From CADCTM01 sp049671305 (GTDB lineage: Bacteria; Cyanobacteriota; Cyanobacteriia; Cyanobacteriales; Coleofasciculaceae): DNA of 64,000 nucleotides. Every line of letters starts with the position of its first letter. Position 1 is the stretch's first letter. The stretch is taken from positions 11,276-75,275 of the forward strand of contig JBATUR010000104.1 in assembly GCA_049671305.1 (NCBI GenBank), in the 5' to 3' direction. The notes below the pieces were generated by a model, which had not been told where the DNA came from, ran no database searches, and saw only the letters and a program-made list of their open reading frames with translations. This document shows positions 18,479 through 26,608 of this stretch, one piece after another. The position numbers and the translations under genes are program-made.

Positions 18479-19195
18479 ATGACATCAGGACAAAACATTG
18501 TTCCCAGTGAACCAAATCAACCCAGTGAAACTAGCAACATTAGCGATAACGAACGCTGGGGAACCTTAATTAGTGGCGGTGCATTAGTACTGATGGGACT
18601 AAAACAAGGTTCCTTACGAGGTGCAATAACTGCCCTTACGGGGGGAGGGCTAATTTATCGCGGCGTCACTGCCCAAAACAGCATCAAAGATGACATTCAG
18701 GACACCCTGGGCATGAATGACAGTATTAGGGTTGAAAAGACAGTAACAATTAATAAATCGCCAGAAGAATTGTATCAGTTTTGGCGCAACTTTGAGAACT
18801 TGCCCCACTTTATGAAGCATCTCAAACACGTAACTGTTATTAATGAAACGCGATCGCATTGGATTGCAACTGCCCCAATGGGTGCAAGTGTTGAATGGGA
18901 TGCCGAAATTGTCAATGAGCAACCAAATCATCTAATTGCTTGGGCATCTGTTGAAGGTGCAGATATTGATAACTCTGGGTTTGTTCGCTTCACCAAAGTA
19001 CCACACAATCGCGGTACAGAAGTCAAAGTTGTACTTGAATACAACCCTCCAGGCGGCGCTGTCACGGCAACACTTGCCAAGCTTTTTGGTGAAGAACCCA
19101 AACAACAAATAAGCGACGATTTGCGTAACTTCAAAATGCTAATGGAAACCGGAGAAGTTGCCAACACAGAAGGGCAGCCCAGCGGACGAAGTTAA
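18479..19195 (+). CDS. SRPBCC-family protein with glycine-rich membrane-associated N-terminus
   Basis: 238 residues. The first 30 are polar. Residues 30-65 form a Gly-rich amphipathic/hydrophobic segment (GTLISGGALVLMGLKQGSLR, then ALTGGGLIYRGV) similar to YgaP/DUF2892 transmembrane hairpins. Residues about 80-225 are a START/polyketide-cyclase-like SRPBCC fold (VTINKSPEELYQFWRNFENLP, VSEWDAE-like strand, FTKVPHNRGTEVKV). This layout is common in COG5637-type proteins of stress-adapted bacteria; the ligand is unknown. It follows the SDR with a 35-base gap and an AAGGA site, so it is likely co-transcribed. Confidence 0.82.
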   Translation: MTSGQNIVPSEPNQPSETSNISDNERWGTLISGGALVLMGLKQGSLRGAITALTGGGLIYRGVTAQNSIKDDIQDTLGMNDSIRVEKTVTINKSPEELYQFWRNFENLPHFMKHLKHVTVINETRSHWIATAPMGASVEWDAEIVNEQPNHLIAWASVEGADIDNSGFVRFTKVPHNRGTEVKVVLEYNPPGGAVTATLAKLFGEEPKQQISDDLRNFKMLMETGEVANTEGQPSGRS

Positions 19196-19273
19196 AATTG
19201 TTTTCTGTTGCTAATAGCTACTACAAAACACATAATTGTCTCAAAATTCTCAAACATTAATCGGAGTAATTTC

Positions 19274-19840
19274 ATGAATTCAGTTTGGCTAAAAAAACGT
19301 TTTTTTCAGGCAGCCTTAACTATTTCTTTATTAGGAGTAGCCAGCTTATTTAGCACTGTATTTGGTGTGGGAAATGACTTAATTGCCAACGCCGCCGCTT
19401 TAACACCAGAAGCAACTGAATATCAAGTAAATGGTAATCCTTACCAAGCCGAACAAGAGGCAGGGAAAGAAAATTTTCAAAATAGTGCCAATAAACTTTT
19501 TGAGCAAAACAAAAATCCTCAAGAAGCACCAGAACTTACTCAAAAGATTGGTGAAGCCTTAACCAAACCTGCTAAGTCAACTAAGCAAAACATTGAAGGA
19601 ATTGCCGGGAATGTTCAAGAAGCGGCTGATACGGTAAAAGATGAGGCAGCCTCTGCTTATGAAGAGCAAAGAAATAAGCCGAAGTCTGATGCTAAAGATG
19701 TCTTTGAAAATATCAAAGAAAAACTCAATCTTGATCAACCAATTTATCCTGGCACAAAAGAGTTTATCAATGATGTAGAAGAAAAAGCTGAGGACACTAT
19801 AAAAGGCACACAGCAGGCAGTAAAGAACGCTGTTGATTAA
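19274..19840 (+). CDS. Exported amphipathic LEA/apolipoprotein-like protein
   Basis: 188 residues from ATG at 19274, with GGAG at 19263; the upstream extension in frame lacks start signals. A signal peptide (KKRFFQAALTISLLGVASLF, cleavage probably after ANAAA) precedes a low-hydrophobicity, Lys/Glu/Ala-rich region. The tail repeats helical stretches such as AGNVQEAADTVKDEAASAYE and DVEEKAEDTIKGTQQAVKNA. This heptad-free amphipathic pattern resembles LEA group 3 or apolipoprotein-like helices, which protect membranes or proteins during drying or freezing. Function is inferred from composition only. It sits mid-way in the stress run. Confidence 0.6.
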   Translation: MNSVWLKKRFFQAALTISLLGVASLFSTVFGVGNDLIANAAALTPEATEYQVNGNPYQAEQEAGKENFQNSANKLFEQNKNPQEAPELTQKIGEALTKPAKSTKQNIEGIAGNVQEAADTVKDEAASAYEEQRNKPKSDAKDVFENIKEKLNLDQPIYPGTKEFINDVEEKAEDTIKGTQQAVKNAVD

Positions 19841-19893
19841 CTCCAAATCATTTAGAAACCGCTAACTGCTTACCCCAAGGATAATAATAAATC

Positions 19894-21063
19894 ATGAGAG
19901 CTTTATGCTGGCACGGTAATAACGATGTGCGGGTTGACACAGTACCCGACCCCACAATTCTTAACCCACGCGATGCAATTATTAAGATTACATCAACGGC
20001 AATTTGTGGTTCTGACTTACATATTTATGACGGTTTCATTCCTTCGATGGTAGCCGGTGATATCCTTGGTCATGAATTTATGGGGGAAGTTGTCGAGGTT
20101 GGCAGCGGAGTAAAAAACGTCAAAAAAGGCGATCGCGTTGTTGTTCCTTTCACCATTTCTTGCGGTAGTTGCGCCTTTTGCAACCGCGATTTATGGTCAC
20201 TTTGCGATAACTCCAACCCCAACGCTGGCATGGCAGAAAAACTCTATGGTTATTCCGCCGCTGGCTTATTTGGCTATTCTCATTTGTACGGCGGTTATGC
20301 TGGCGGACAAGCCGAATATGCACGAGTTCCCTTTGCTGATGTTGGTTTGTTGAAAATTCCCGACGGACTAACTGACGAGCAAGTGCTATTTCTGACCGAC
20401 ATTTTCCCCACAGGTTACATGGCAGCCGAAAACTGCAATATCAAACCCGGCGATGTTGTTGCCGTTTGGGGATGTGGACCCGTCGGACAGTTTGCCATTA
20501 AAAGCGCTTTCATGCTAGGCGCAGAGAGGGTTATCGCCATTGACCGCATTCCGGAACGCCTGCAAATGGCTGCCACGCAAGGTGGTGCAGAAGTCCTCAA
20601 CTACGAAGAAGTCGAGGTTGGCGAGGCGCTTAAAGAAATGACCGGAGGTCGTGGTCCCGATGCCTGCCTTGATGCCGTGGGTATGGAGTCACATGGCACT
20701 GATGCGATGGCACTTTACGACAAAGCCAAGCAAGCGTTGCGGCTAGAAACCGACCGCCCGACGGCATTACGGCAACTTATTGTCGCCTGTGGCAAAGGTG
20801 GTCATGTTTCACTTGCCGGGGTTTACGGCGGTTTTCTTGACAAAGTACCAATGGGTTCTGCTTTTAATAAAGGCTTGACTTTTAAGATGGGACAAACCCA
20901 TGTTCATCGTTATTTGCAACCTTTATTAGAACGCATTCAAAACGGCGAAATTGATCCATCTTTTGTGATTACTCACAAGATGAGTTTGGAAGAGGCGCCA
21001 AAAGGTTATGAGATTTTTAAGAACAAAAAAGACGACTGTATTAAAGTCGTTTTGAAGCCTTAA
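19894..21063 (+). CDS. Zinc-dependent alcohol dehydrogenase (formaldehyde-dehydrogenase-like)
   Basis: 389 residues, a medium-chain dehydrogenase. The catalytic zinc ligands are in CGSDLHIYDG and GHEFMGEVVEVG. The structural-zinc loop is CGSCAFCNRDLWSLC with four cysteines. The NAD-binding motif is VWGCGPVGQFAI near residue 190. The long insert and GFLDKVPMGSAFNKGL ending resemble glutathione-independent formaldehyde dehydrogenase-like enzymes. Substrate candidates are aldehydes or polyols. It is on the same strand as the surrounding stress genes with an AAGGA site, so it may detoxify stress-generated carbonyls. Confidence 0.9.
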   Translation: MRALCWHGNNDVRVDTVPDPTILNPRDAIIKITSTAICGSDLHIYDGFIPSMVAGDILGHEFMGEVVEVGSGVKNVKKGDRVVVPFTISCGSCAFCNRDLWSLCDNSNPNAGMAEKLYGYSAAGLFGYSHLYGGYAGGQAEYARVPFADVGLLKIPDGLTDEQVLFLTDIFPTGYMAAENCNIKPGDVVAVWGCGPVGQFAIKSAFMLGAERVIAIDRIPERLQMAATQGGAEVLNYEEVEVGEALKEMTGGRGPDACLDAVGMESHGTDAMALYDKAKQALRLETDRPTALRQLIVACGKGGHVSLAGVYGGFLDKVPMGSAFNKGLTFKMGQTHVHRYLQPLLERIQNGEIDPSFVITHKMSLEEAPKGYEIFKNKKDDCIKVVLKP

Positions 21064-21141
21064 TTACTCTAAAAGTGGATAGTGGTTATTTAATAACCAC
21101 TACAAAGATCTTCAAGTTTGAACAAACAAAAGGACGTAAAT

Positions 21142-21483
21142 ATGTCAGATACAAGTGTTAAAAAAGTCAGTTCTGAGTCTTCTCCCAAAGGTGAAATGGG
21201 TCAAAAATACCTCGCTTCCGGGAAAACTGTTGCTATGCGTCTTTGGCAAGATGAACAACCAGACGAAGCGAAAGAAGCAACGGCAAGAGAGTATGAAACA
21301 GTTGGTTATGTAATTAATGGTCGCGCTGAGTTGCACTTAGAAGGACAAATGGTTTTGTTGGAAACTGGAGACTCTTGGGTAGTGCCAAAAGGAGCATCTC
21401 ATACTTACAAAATCTTAGAACCATTTACTGCAGTTGAAGCAACCAGTCCACCAGCTCAAGTTAATGATCGAGACGAAGCTTAA
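21142..21483 (+). CDS. Cupin-domain protein
   Basis: 113 residues from ATG at 21142, with AAAGGA eight bases upstream; a TTG at 21118 is less likely. It is a single small beta-barrel cupin. The first motif is partial (GYVINGRAELHLEGQMVLLETGD) and the second is WVVPKGASHTYKI; the usual first-motif histidines are not evident, so metal binding is uncertain. It closes the same-strand stress series and is followed by a long AT-rich gap with hairpins. Confidence 0.8.
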   Translation: MSDTSVKKVSSESSPKGEMGQKYLASGKTVAMRLWQDEQPDEAKEATAREYETVGYVINGRAELHLEGQMVLLETGDSWVVPKGASHTYKILEPFTAVEATSPPAQVNDRDEA

Positions 21484-22274
21484 GTTGAGTTTTTATTAGC
21501 TAGCAGTCTGCCAAACCATTACAAAACAGATATCATAGTAGTTAAGAAATAGCTTTATTACTTGTAGAATATCTTGACTACTTACCACCAACAGCGACGT
21601 TAATTAGGGGATAAATGGGTAGATTTTGGGTGTTATTGGTAACGCGAAAACGTTCTACAACATCCACTACCCAAATAATTTTATTACTTAGCCAAAGTAA
21701 TAAAATTACTAGCCAGACAATTTAGAAATGCCTTTTTTATAACAGCACATCATCAAGTTGATATCATTTTGATTCTTGGTTGTAACTATGATTACAATTT
21801 CCCGCTTCACTCCATCAATAGCAAGTATTCTACTTAATTAAATTAAGACTAGCTCCCTTAAAGTTATAATTTTATCAATTGTTGCAAAATCCAAACAACT
21901 TAATTGAGCAAAAGTACAACAATTATTTTATATATATCATCAACTAAAAATAGCTTTATAAAACTAGTAATAACTACTTTTTAGAACTTGAAGACCTACT
22001 TAGTGATTAATCTCATCATAAAATATCACAACTTAGGCATGATTGCCATAGTTCTTTAACACAAAAAAGGCTGAAGTCAATAACAAGCTTTTATATTATA
22101 GTGAGAAAAAACTTTCTTCTTTAAGGAGACTGATTACCCCTTTCTCTTGTGATCTCAAAAAAAATGTGAAATCATACTAATTTAGAAACTATTAGGGGCA
22201 GTCTTAGGCAAAACACTTGATCTCATATTATTACTAAAAAACATCCTTAAGTACAAACAAATCGTGGAGATGAT
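21484..22274. other. 791-base AT-rich gap with two consecutive hairpins
   Basis: At 21618-21673, GGGTAG and CTACCC close a long stem with an inner GGGTGTT/AACATCC helix and an AACG/CGTT tip. Four bases later, 21677-21690 and 21696-21709 form a perfect 14-bp stem with a five-base loop. These may terminate the stress operon or encode a short structured RNA. The rest of the gap is AT-rich with no convincing gene. Confidence 0.5.
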
Positions 22275-23018
22275 ATGCCAACAAGGCTTCTAGTAATGGG
22301 AAGTATGATGGCTGTGGGTGCTGCAGCTAGTTTACTACTATTTAATCAAAATAGTTCACGTCCGCCTATTTCAATCATACCGACACCATCAAGTAATAAC
22401 TCACCTCAAACCTTCCAGAAAAAGAAAAACGTCTTAACACCTTTATTACCATCTTTAGCAAAACCCCCAACTTCCACCACTGAATTATCTCTAAAAAAAC
22501 CTCAACCAGAGCAAAACATCTCTTCCCAAATACTAGCCAAACCAACCATTACTTCAGTCAAAACCAAACAATTTGTCCCTAATACCTCAACTAAATCAAC
22601 TTTACAAAAACCCTTACCTACTATTACACCAACTATCAGTAGATCACTCAATTCTAGACGATTTGTATCTACAGGAGAAGCCGAATTATCTACTAATAAA
22701 TCACCTTTAGTTTTTACACACCGCTCTCGACCAATCTTACCACCAATCGATTATCCAATTGTACCAACAGAATCATTAGCAACACCGATGCCAATAGTAG
22801 AAACACCCATGCCAAACAGCTTAAGAGAATCATTAGCAACACCGAAGCCAATAGCTGAAACACCCACACCAACACCACTAAAACCGTTAGCAACACCAAT
22901 ACTCATACAACCGTTAGCAACACCCACACCAACTACTTCCACGAACTTATTAGCAACACCAACACCCACACAAGTAACACCTATAATAAGTCCCTCTGCC
23001 GCTCAACCTACTCCCTAA
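22275..23018 (+). CDS. Pro/Thr-rich repeat protein, probably exported
   Basis: 247 residues from an ATG at 22275. An N-terminal hydrophobic segment (about 5-23, LLVMGSMMAVGAAASLLLF) could be a signal anchor. The rest is low-complexity Ser/Thr/Pro/Asn. The last 80 residues hold irregular repeats of the 'LATPxP' unit, mirrored in the DNA by recurring TTAGCAACACC stretches. No globular domain is visible. Such Pro/Thr-rich chains are typical of surface or periplasm-spanning linkers. It may be a lineage-specific protein; translation is likely but unproven. Confidence 0.55.
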   Translation: MPTRLLVMGSMMAVGAAASLLLFNQNSSRPPISIIPTPSSNNSPQTFQKKKNVLTPLLPSLAKPPTSTTELSLKKPQPEQNISSQILAKPTITSVKTKQFVPNTSTKSTLQKPLPTITPTISRSLNSRRFVSTGEAELSTNKSPLVFTHRSRPILPPIDYPIVPTESLATPMPIVETPMPNSLRESLATPKPIAETPTPTPLKPLATPILIQPLATPTPTTSTNLLATPTPTQVTPIISPSAAQPTP

Positions 23019-23369
23019 AGCGCTTGAGTAACCAATACAACTAGTAACTTAAATTCAGCCGAATATTTTTTTAGTAATAAATAATAAATCGGTCACTTAT
23101 AAAGAATTTAACCTACTCAAATTACCAAAATTACAGCTTTGAAAGCTTAATAAATTATCTTGCACAATCGCAATACTAATAAAGAAAGATATCGACTAAT
23201 TAGTTTACCTCTCTAAAGGTTGAGGCATAAGCAATTTTATTTTAGTTATCTAGAAGAGGAGCCAGTACAATCACTAAACTTTTGAGATTTAACTCGGTGT
23301 AGAGCCTACTTCTTGTCATACCTTCTTGAGGTGAATTCCAAAATCAAGAATTAATGAGGAACGCTTCCG
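23019..23369. other. AT-rich gap between two low-complexity exported proteins
   Basis: About 350 bases. I see no gene, RNA or strong hairpin; a promoter for the next gene is expected. A GAGGA ribosome-binding site lies just before the ATG at 23370. Confidence 0.3.
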
Positions 23370-24146
23370 ATGAAACATTCTAATCTGTCTAAATTTATTT
23401 TCCCTGGCGCTTTTACTCTAAGTTTAATTCTTACTCTGAGTCCTCTGGCTCTGCCTAGCTCGGCTCAAACTGGCTCATCTTCCGGGAGTAGTTCCAGTTC
23501 CGGTACAAGCACAACTGGTCCATCAAATTTCGGTACAAACTATCCTTCTGGCAGTACAACCACCGCTCCTGGCACAACGACTTCTCCTGGCAGTACAAGT
23601 ACAACGACCTCTCCTGGTAGTAGAACTGGTACGTCAAATTTTGGTACAACGACTTCTCCTGGTAGTACAACGACCGTTCCTGGCAGTACAAGTACAACGA
23701 CCTCTCCTGGCAGTACAACTGGTACGTCAAATTTTGGCACAACCACCTCTCCTGGTAGTACAACTGGTACGTCAAATTTCGGTACAACGACCTCTCCTGG
23801 CAGTACAACTGATACAACTACCGTTCCTGGTGGCACAACTACTAATAGAGTTGCTCCTCCAGACATCCCAACCAGATCCAACGGCACGACAACAGTCCCT
23901 GGTAGTACAACTGGCACAAGTAATGGTTTCGGTACAACAACCGCACCTGGTGATACAACTACAACAACTACTCCCGACGTAGCAACTCCTAGTACAACCT
24001 TGGGTACAACAACTGAAAATACTTCTGTTCAAAGCACTCAGGTAGTAACCACAAAACGTCATTCCAGTTGGGGTTGGTTAGGCTTGTTTGGTTTAATTGG
24101 TTTAGTTAATTTATTCCGCCGCAAATCTCAAGAAACGGTGTATTAG
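23370..24146 (+). CDS. Thr/Ser/Gly/Pro-rich surface protein with WGxxG-type C-terminal anchor
   Basis: 258 residues. A signal peptide (about 1-32, LTLSPLALPSSAQ) is followed by about 180 residues of Thr/Ser/Gly/Pro repeats, mostly variants of 'TTTSPGST' and 'TGTSNFG', visible as near-identical DNA units from 23560 to 23820. The C-terminus reads HSSWGWLGLFGLIGLVNLFRRK: a Trp-Gly motif, a hydrophobic helix and a basic end. This is the tripartite pattern of WGxxGxxG/CTERM-type sorting signals. The protein is therefore likely exported and retained at the cell surface. The repeat number may vary between strains. Confidence 0.75.
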   Translation: MKHSNLSKFIFPGAFTLSLILTLSPLALPSSAQTGSSSGSSSSSGTSTTGPSNFGTNYPSGSTTTAPGTTTSPGSTSTTTSPGSRTGTSNFGTTTSPGSTTTVPGSTSTTTSPGSTTGTSNFGTTTSPGSTTGTSNFGTTTSPGSTTDTTTVPGGTTTNRVAPPDIPTRSNGTTTVPGSTTGTSNGFGTTTAPGDTTTTTTPDVATPSTTLGTTTENTSVQSTQVVTTKRHSSWGWLGLFGLIGLVNLFRRKSQETVY

Positions 24147-24310
24147 CGCTAAATTATGTTCAATCTTGTGATTTTGCGAGTAAGTAACAGTAAGCGATTG
24201 AAAACAAAATTTAGCTCAACTTATCACTCGTAATACTTGTTGTGCTTGTGACCAACTGAAGCCAAAAATACGATAAGCTGCCCTATTGTTATGAGCCGAA
24301 AAGTTGTCAC

Positions 24311-24396
24311 AAAAAACCCCCAGTTAAATTAACCAGGGGTAAAATCAGGGTGCATCTACCACTTCTATATGCAAGTGGTTTCTGAGCGTATCCGGA
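24311..24396 (-). ncRNA. Candidate small RNA, copy 1
   Basis: Read on the minus strand: TCCGGAT (24396-24390), 28 bases, the core TGGTAGATGCACCCTGATT (24361-24343), then a hairpin (24339-24317) and six T residues (24316-24311), i.e. a Rho-independent terminator. Just before the core, ACCACTT and AAGTGGT (24379-24373 and 24364-24358) can form a 5' stem-loop that leaves the core single-stranded. The same core with the same spacing from TCCGGAT recurs at 40383-40477. A TAnnnT box overlapping TCCGGAT could be the -10, giving a transcript of about 75 nt. It lies downstream of the sunset lipoprotein gene on the same strand, so a 3'-UTR origin is the alternative. Confidence 0.6.
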
Positions 24397-24461
24397 AGAT
24401 GTGTTGATTATCTAAAATTAATCAAATTGCTCTTGACTAACTGTATGACTTCCACACTAGA

Positions 24462-24896
24462 TTAAGGAGTTTTAGTTGCTTTAGCAGCAGTAGCGACAAA
24501 GCCAGCTTTTTGAGCTGTCGCGGTATCAGCAAAACAAATTTCTGGTTTAATCTTGTCAAAGCCTTTTGCCTTGGCTTCGTGATAAATTTTATTTCCCTTT
24601 TTGTTAATGTTGCCCTTAATTGGTGCGGTAGTAGGACAAGTTGTACCAGTTGGCGTCACACCTAGTTTTTTAGCTTCAGCAGATAGTTTGGTATTAGCTT
24701 TAGCTTTTTTCGCTCCAGTGGTGGTTGGATCTTGAGCGGTTGTACCAGCAGTATCTGTTTGTGCCGTAGAGTCGCCAGGAGCATTGCTTGCGATATCGTC
24801 TACTTTTTTGGCACAGCTAGAAACAGTCAGAGCCGTTAGCAGTATTAAGCAAGCAGTCCCATAACGGTAATTAATTTTAGGAAAATTGACGAGCAT
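24462..24896 (-). CDS. Sunset-domain lipoprotein
   Basis: 144 residues. The N-terminal segment GTACLILLTALTVSSC ends in a lipobox-like VSSC, with a basic n-region, so export and lipidation are likely. An Asp/Thr/Ala/Lys-rich linker leads to a C-terminal domain (about 90-138: IKGNINKKGNKIYHEAKAKG, KPEICFADTATAQKAGF). That domain resembles the sunset domain found at the ends of bacterial thermonuclease and surface proteins. The domain's function is unknown. The gene is divergent from the HAD hydrolase, and a terminator-ended small-RNA candidate lies just downstream. Confidence 0.7.
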   Translation of the reverse strand: MLVNFPKINYRYGTACLILLTALTVSSCAKKVDDIASNAPGDSTAQTDTAGTTAQDPTTTGAKKAKANTKLSAEAKKLGVTPTGTTCPTTAPIKGNINKKGNKIYHEAKAKGFDKIKPEICFADTATAQKAGFVATAAKATKTP

Positions 24897-25187
24897 TTTT
24901 ATTCTCCTCGACAGATGATAAAGAACCCAGAGCTAAGAATACTCATAATTAACTTGGATGTGTAAGACGTTTATATGTTTTTTGTGTGTCAAAACCATGA
25001 CAGTAAAAAAAGTTAATACAGCAGCGCTAAATTCTTAAGAATGGTAACAGCGATATGTACAGACATAACAGCAGAAAATCGCATTTTTTAATTCTTGCCA
25101 TCACTGATTAATTAGCAGTTGTTTGGTGCAAGCGAGATTTTGGCAAGCTCTATACTTTTGACTTTTAAACTAATCACCGGGGATTTT

Positions 25188-25859
25188 ATGATGGAATTAC
25201 AAGCGGTAATTTTAGATGTTGATGGCACTCTTGTCTTAAGCAATGATGCTCATGCCCGAGCTTGGGTTGAGTCGTTTGCGGCTTATGGTTATGATGTGTC
25301 GTTTGAGCAAGTGCGTCCACTAATTGGCATGGGGGGCGATCAAGTTATCTCGATACTGGTGCCCTCTCTTAATGATGAAGAAGGGGATGGCAAAGCGATC
25401 GCCGAAAACCGTAAAAAATTAATTATTGAACATTTTGGTTCGTCTTTAGCTCCAGCACCAGGCTCACGAGACTTAATTTTGCAGATGCAGTCGGCTGGCT
25501 TAAAACTAATTATTGCGACTTCCGCGACAAAAGAGGAACTTTCGGTTTTGCTCAAAGCTGCAAAAGTTGATGATTTATTGAAAGAAGCCACAACATCAAG
25601 CGATGCTGAAGCTTCTAAACCTGCACCTGATATTATCGAAGCTGCTTTGAGTAAGCTGAAAATGACGCCAAATCAAGTCTTGATGATTGGTGATACGCCT
25701 TATGACATTCAATCAGCCAAGGCTGCTGGCGTCGGACTAATTGCGGTGCGTTGTGGCGGTTTTGAGGATCAGCAACTGAAAATGGCGCTGGCTATCTACA
25801 ACGATCCCGCCGATATCTTAGCCAATTATGACAGTTCTCCTTTGGGGCAAATTAACTAA
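25188..25859 (+). CDS. HAD-superfamily hydrolase (beta-phosphoglucomutase/phosphatase type)
   Basis: 223 residues from ATG at 25188; an upstream in-frame extension to 25119 has no signals. The motifs are complete: I, ILDVDGTLV (nucleophile and acid/base Asp pair); II, IIATSA; III, SKPAPDI with its Lys; IV, MIGDTPYDIQSAKAAG. A helical cap lies between motifs I and II (about 20-90). Relatives dephosphorylate phosphoglycolate and small sugar phosphates or act as phosphoglucomutases. The substrate is unassigned. It is convergent with pdxH. Confidence 0.9.
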   Translation: MMELQAVILDVDGTLVLSNDAHARAWVESFAAYGYDVSFEQVRPLIGMGGDQVISILVPSLNDEEGDGKAIAENRKKLIIEHFGSSLAPAPGSRDLILQMQSAGLKLIIATSATKEELSVLLKAAKVDDLLKEATTSSDAEASKPAPDIIEAALSKLKMTPNQVLMIGDTPYDIQSAKAAGVGLIAVRCGGFEDQQLKMALAIYNDPADILANYDSSPLGQIN

Positions 25860-25884
25860 GGGTTCCCAACAAGCCTGACTTAAT

Positions 25885-26529
25885 TTAAGGCGACAACCGT
25901 TGCCTCAACCAAACTCCATCCTCACCACGATGGTAGAGCAATCGGTCATGTAACCGACTAGGACGCCCTTGCCAAAACTCAATTTGACCAGGAATGACAC
26001 GAAAACCCCCCCAGTGAGGCGGTCTTATTACCGCCTTATTTTCATATTCTGCTTTAAGTTCCTGCAAGCGCTGCTCTAATACCTCCCGGTTGGGGATGAC
26101 TTGGCTTTGAGCAGAAGCCCAAGCACCTAGCTGCGAACTTTTGGGACGGCTATTAAAATATTGATCTGCCTCAGCATCATTCACCTGCTCAACGCGCCCT
26201 GTAATGCGGACTTGGCGCTCTAATTGTGCCCACCAAAAGGCGATCGCTCCCCAGGGATTTTGCAGTAACTGTTGCCCCTTATCACTGTCATAGTTGGTAT
26301 AAAATACAAAACCTCGCTGATCATAATCCTTTAGCAAAACCATCCGGGCAGAAGGTTTACCATCTAATGACGCCGTAGCAATTGTCATGGCATTCGGTTC
26401 CGGCAGTTGAGCCAAAAGTGCCTGCTCAAACCAAATTTTAAACTGCACAAAGGGGTCTGGGTCAGCATCTGCTTCATTGAGTCCGATTAAAGTGTACTCT
26501 TGACGTAAATCCGCTACGCTTGTATCCAT
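25885..26529 (-). CDS. pdxH: Pyridoxamine 5'-phosphate oxidase
   Basis: Oxidises pyridoxine/pyridoxamine 5'-phosphate to pyridoxal 5'-phosphate using FMN and oxygen, in vitamin B6 synthesis or salvage. 214 residues from ATG at 26529 (a TTG precedes it). Hallmarks are DPFVQFKIWFEQAL, NAMTIATASLDGKPSARMVLLK, FVFYTNYDSDKGQQL, FWWAQLERQVRITGRV and the C-terminal signature EFWQGRPSRLHDR...RLSP. The length is normal and FMN-contacting segments are intact. Divergent from the transporter gene. Confidence 0.96.
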   Translation of the reverse strand: MDTSVADLRQEYTLIGLNEADADPDPFVQFKIWFEQALLAQLPEPNAMTIATASLDGKPSARMVLLKDYDQRGFVFYTNYDSDKGQQLLQNPWGAIAFWWAQLERQVRITGRVEQVNDAEADQYFNSRPKSSQLGAWASAQSQVIPNREVLEQRLQELKAEYENKAVIRPPHWGGFRVIPGQIEFWQGRPSRLHDRLLYHRGEDGVWLRQRLSP

Positions 26530-26608
26530 CAATAAAATTGCCTCTCGTTATTATTATTTAGTATTATCCAAAATCCAACTTCATTCTTTTCATACCAAAG
26601 GGTCTGTG

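Noticed and set aside
23455..24062. Several long antisense frames within the Thr-rich repeat gene
   Set aside because: They are produced by the repetitive DNA read backwards (Val/Tyr-rich periodic chains); the plus-strand protein has a signal peptide and anchor.
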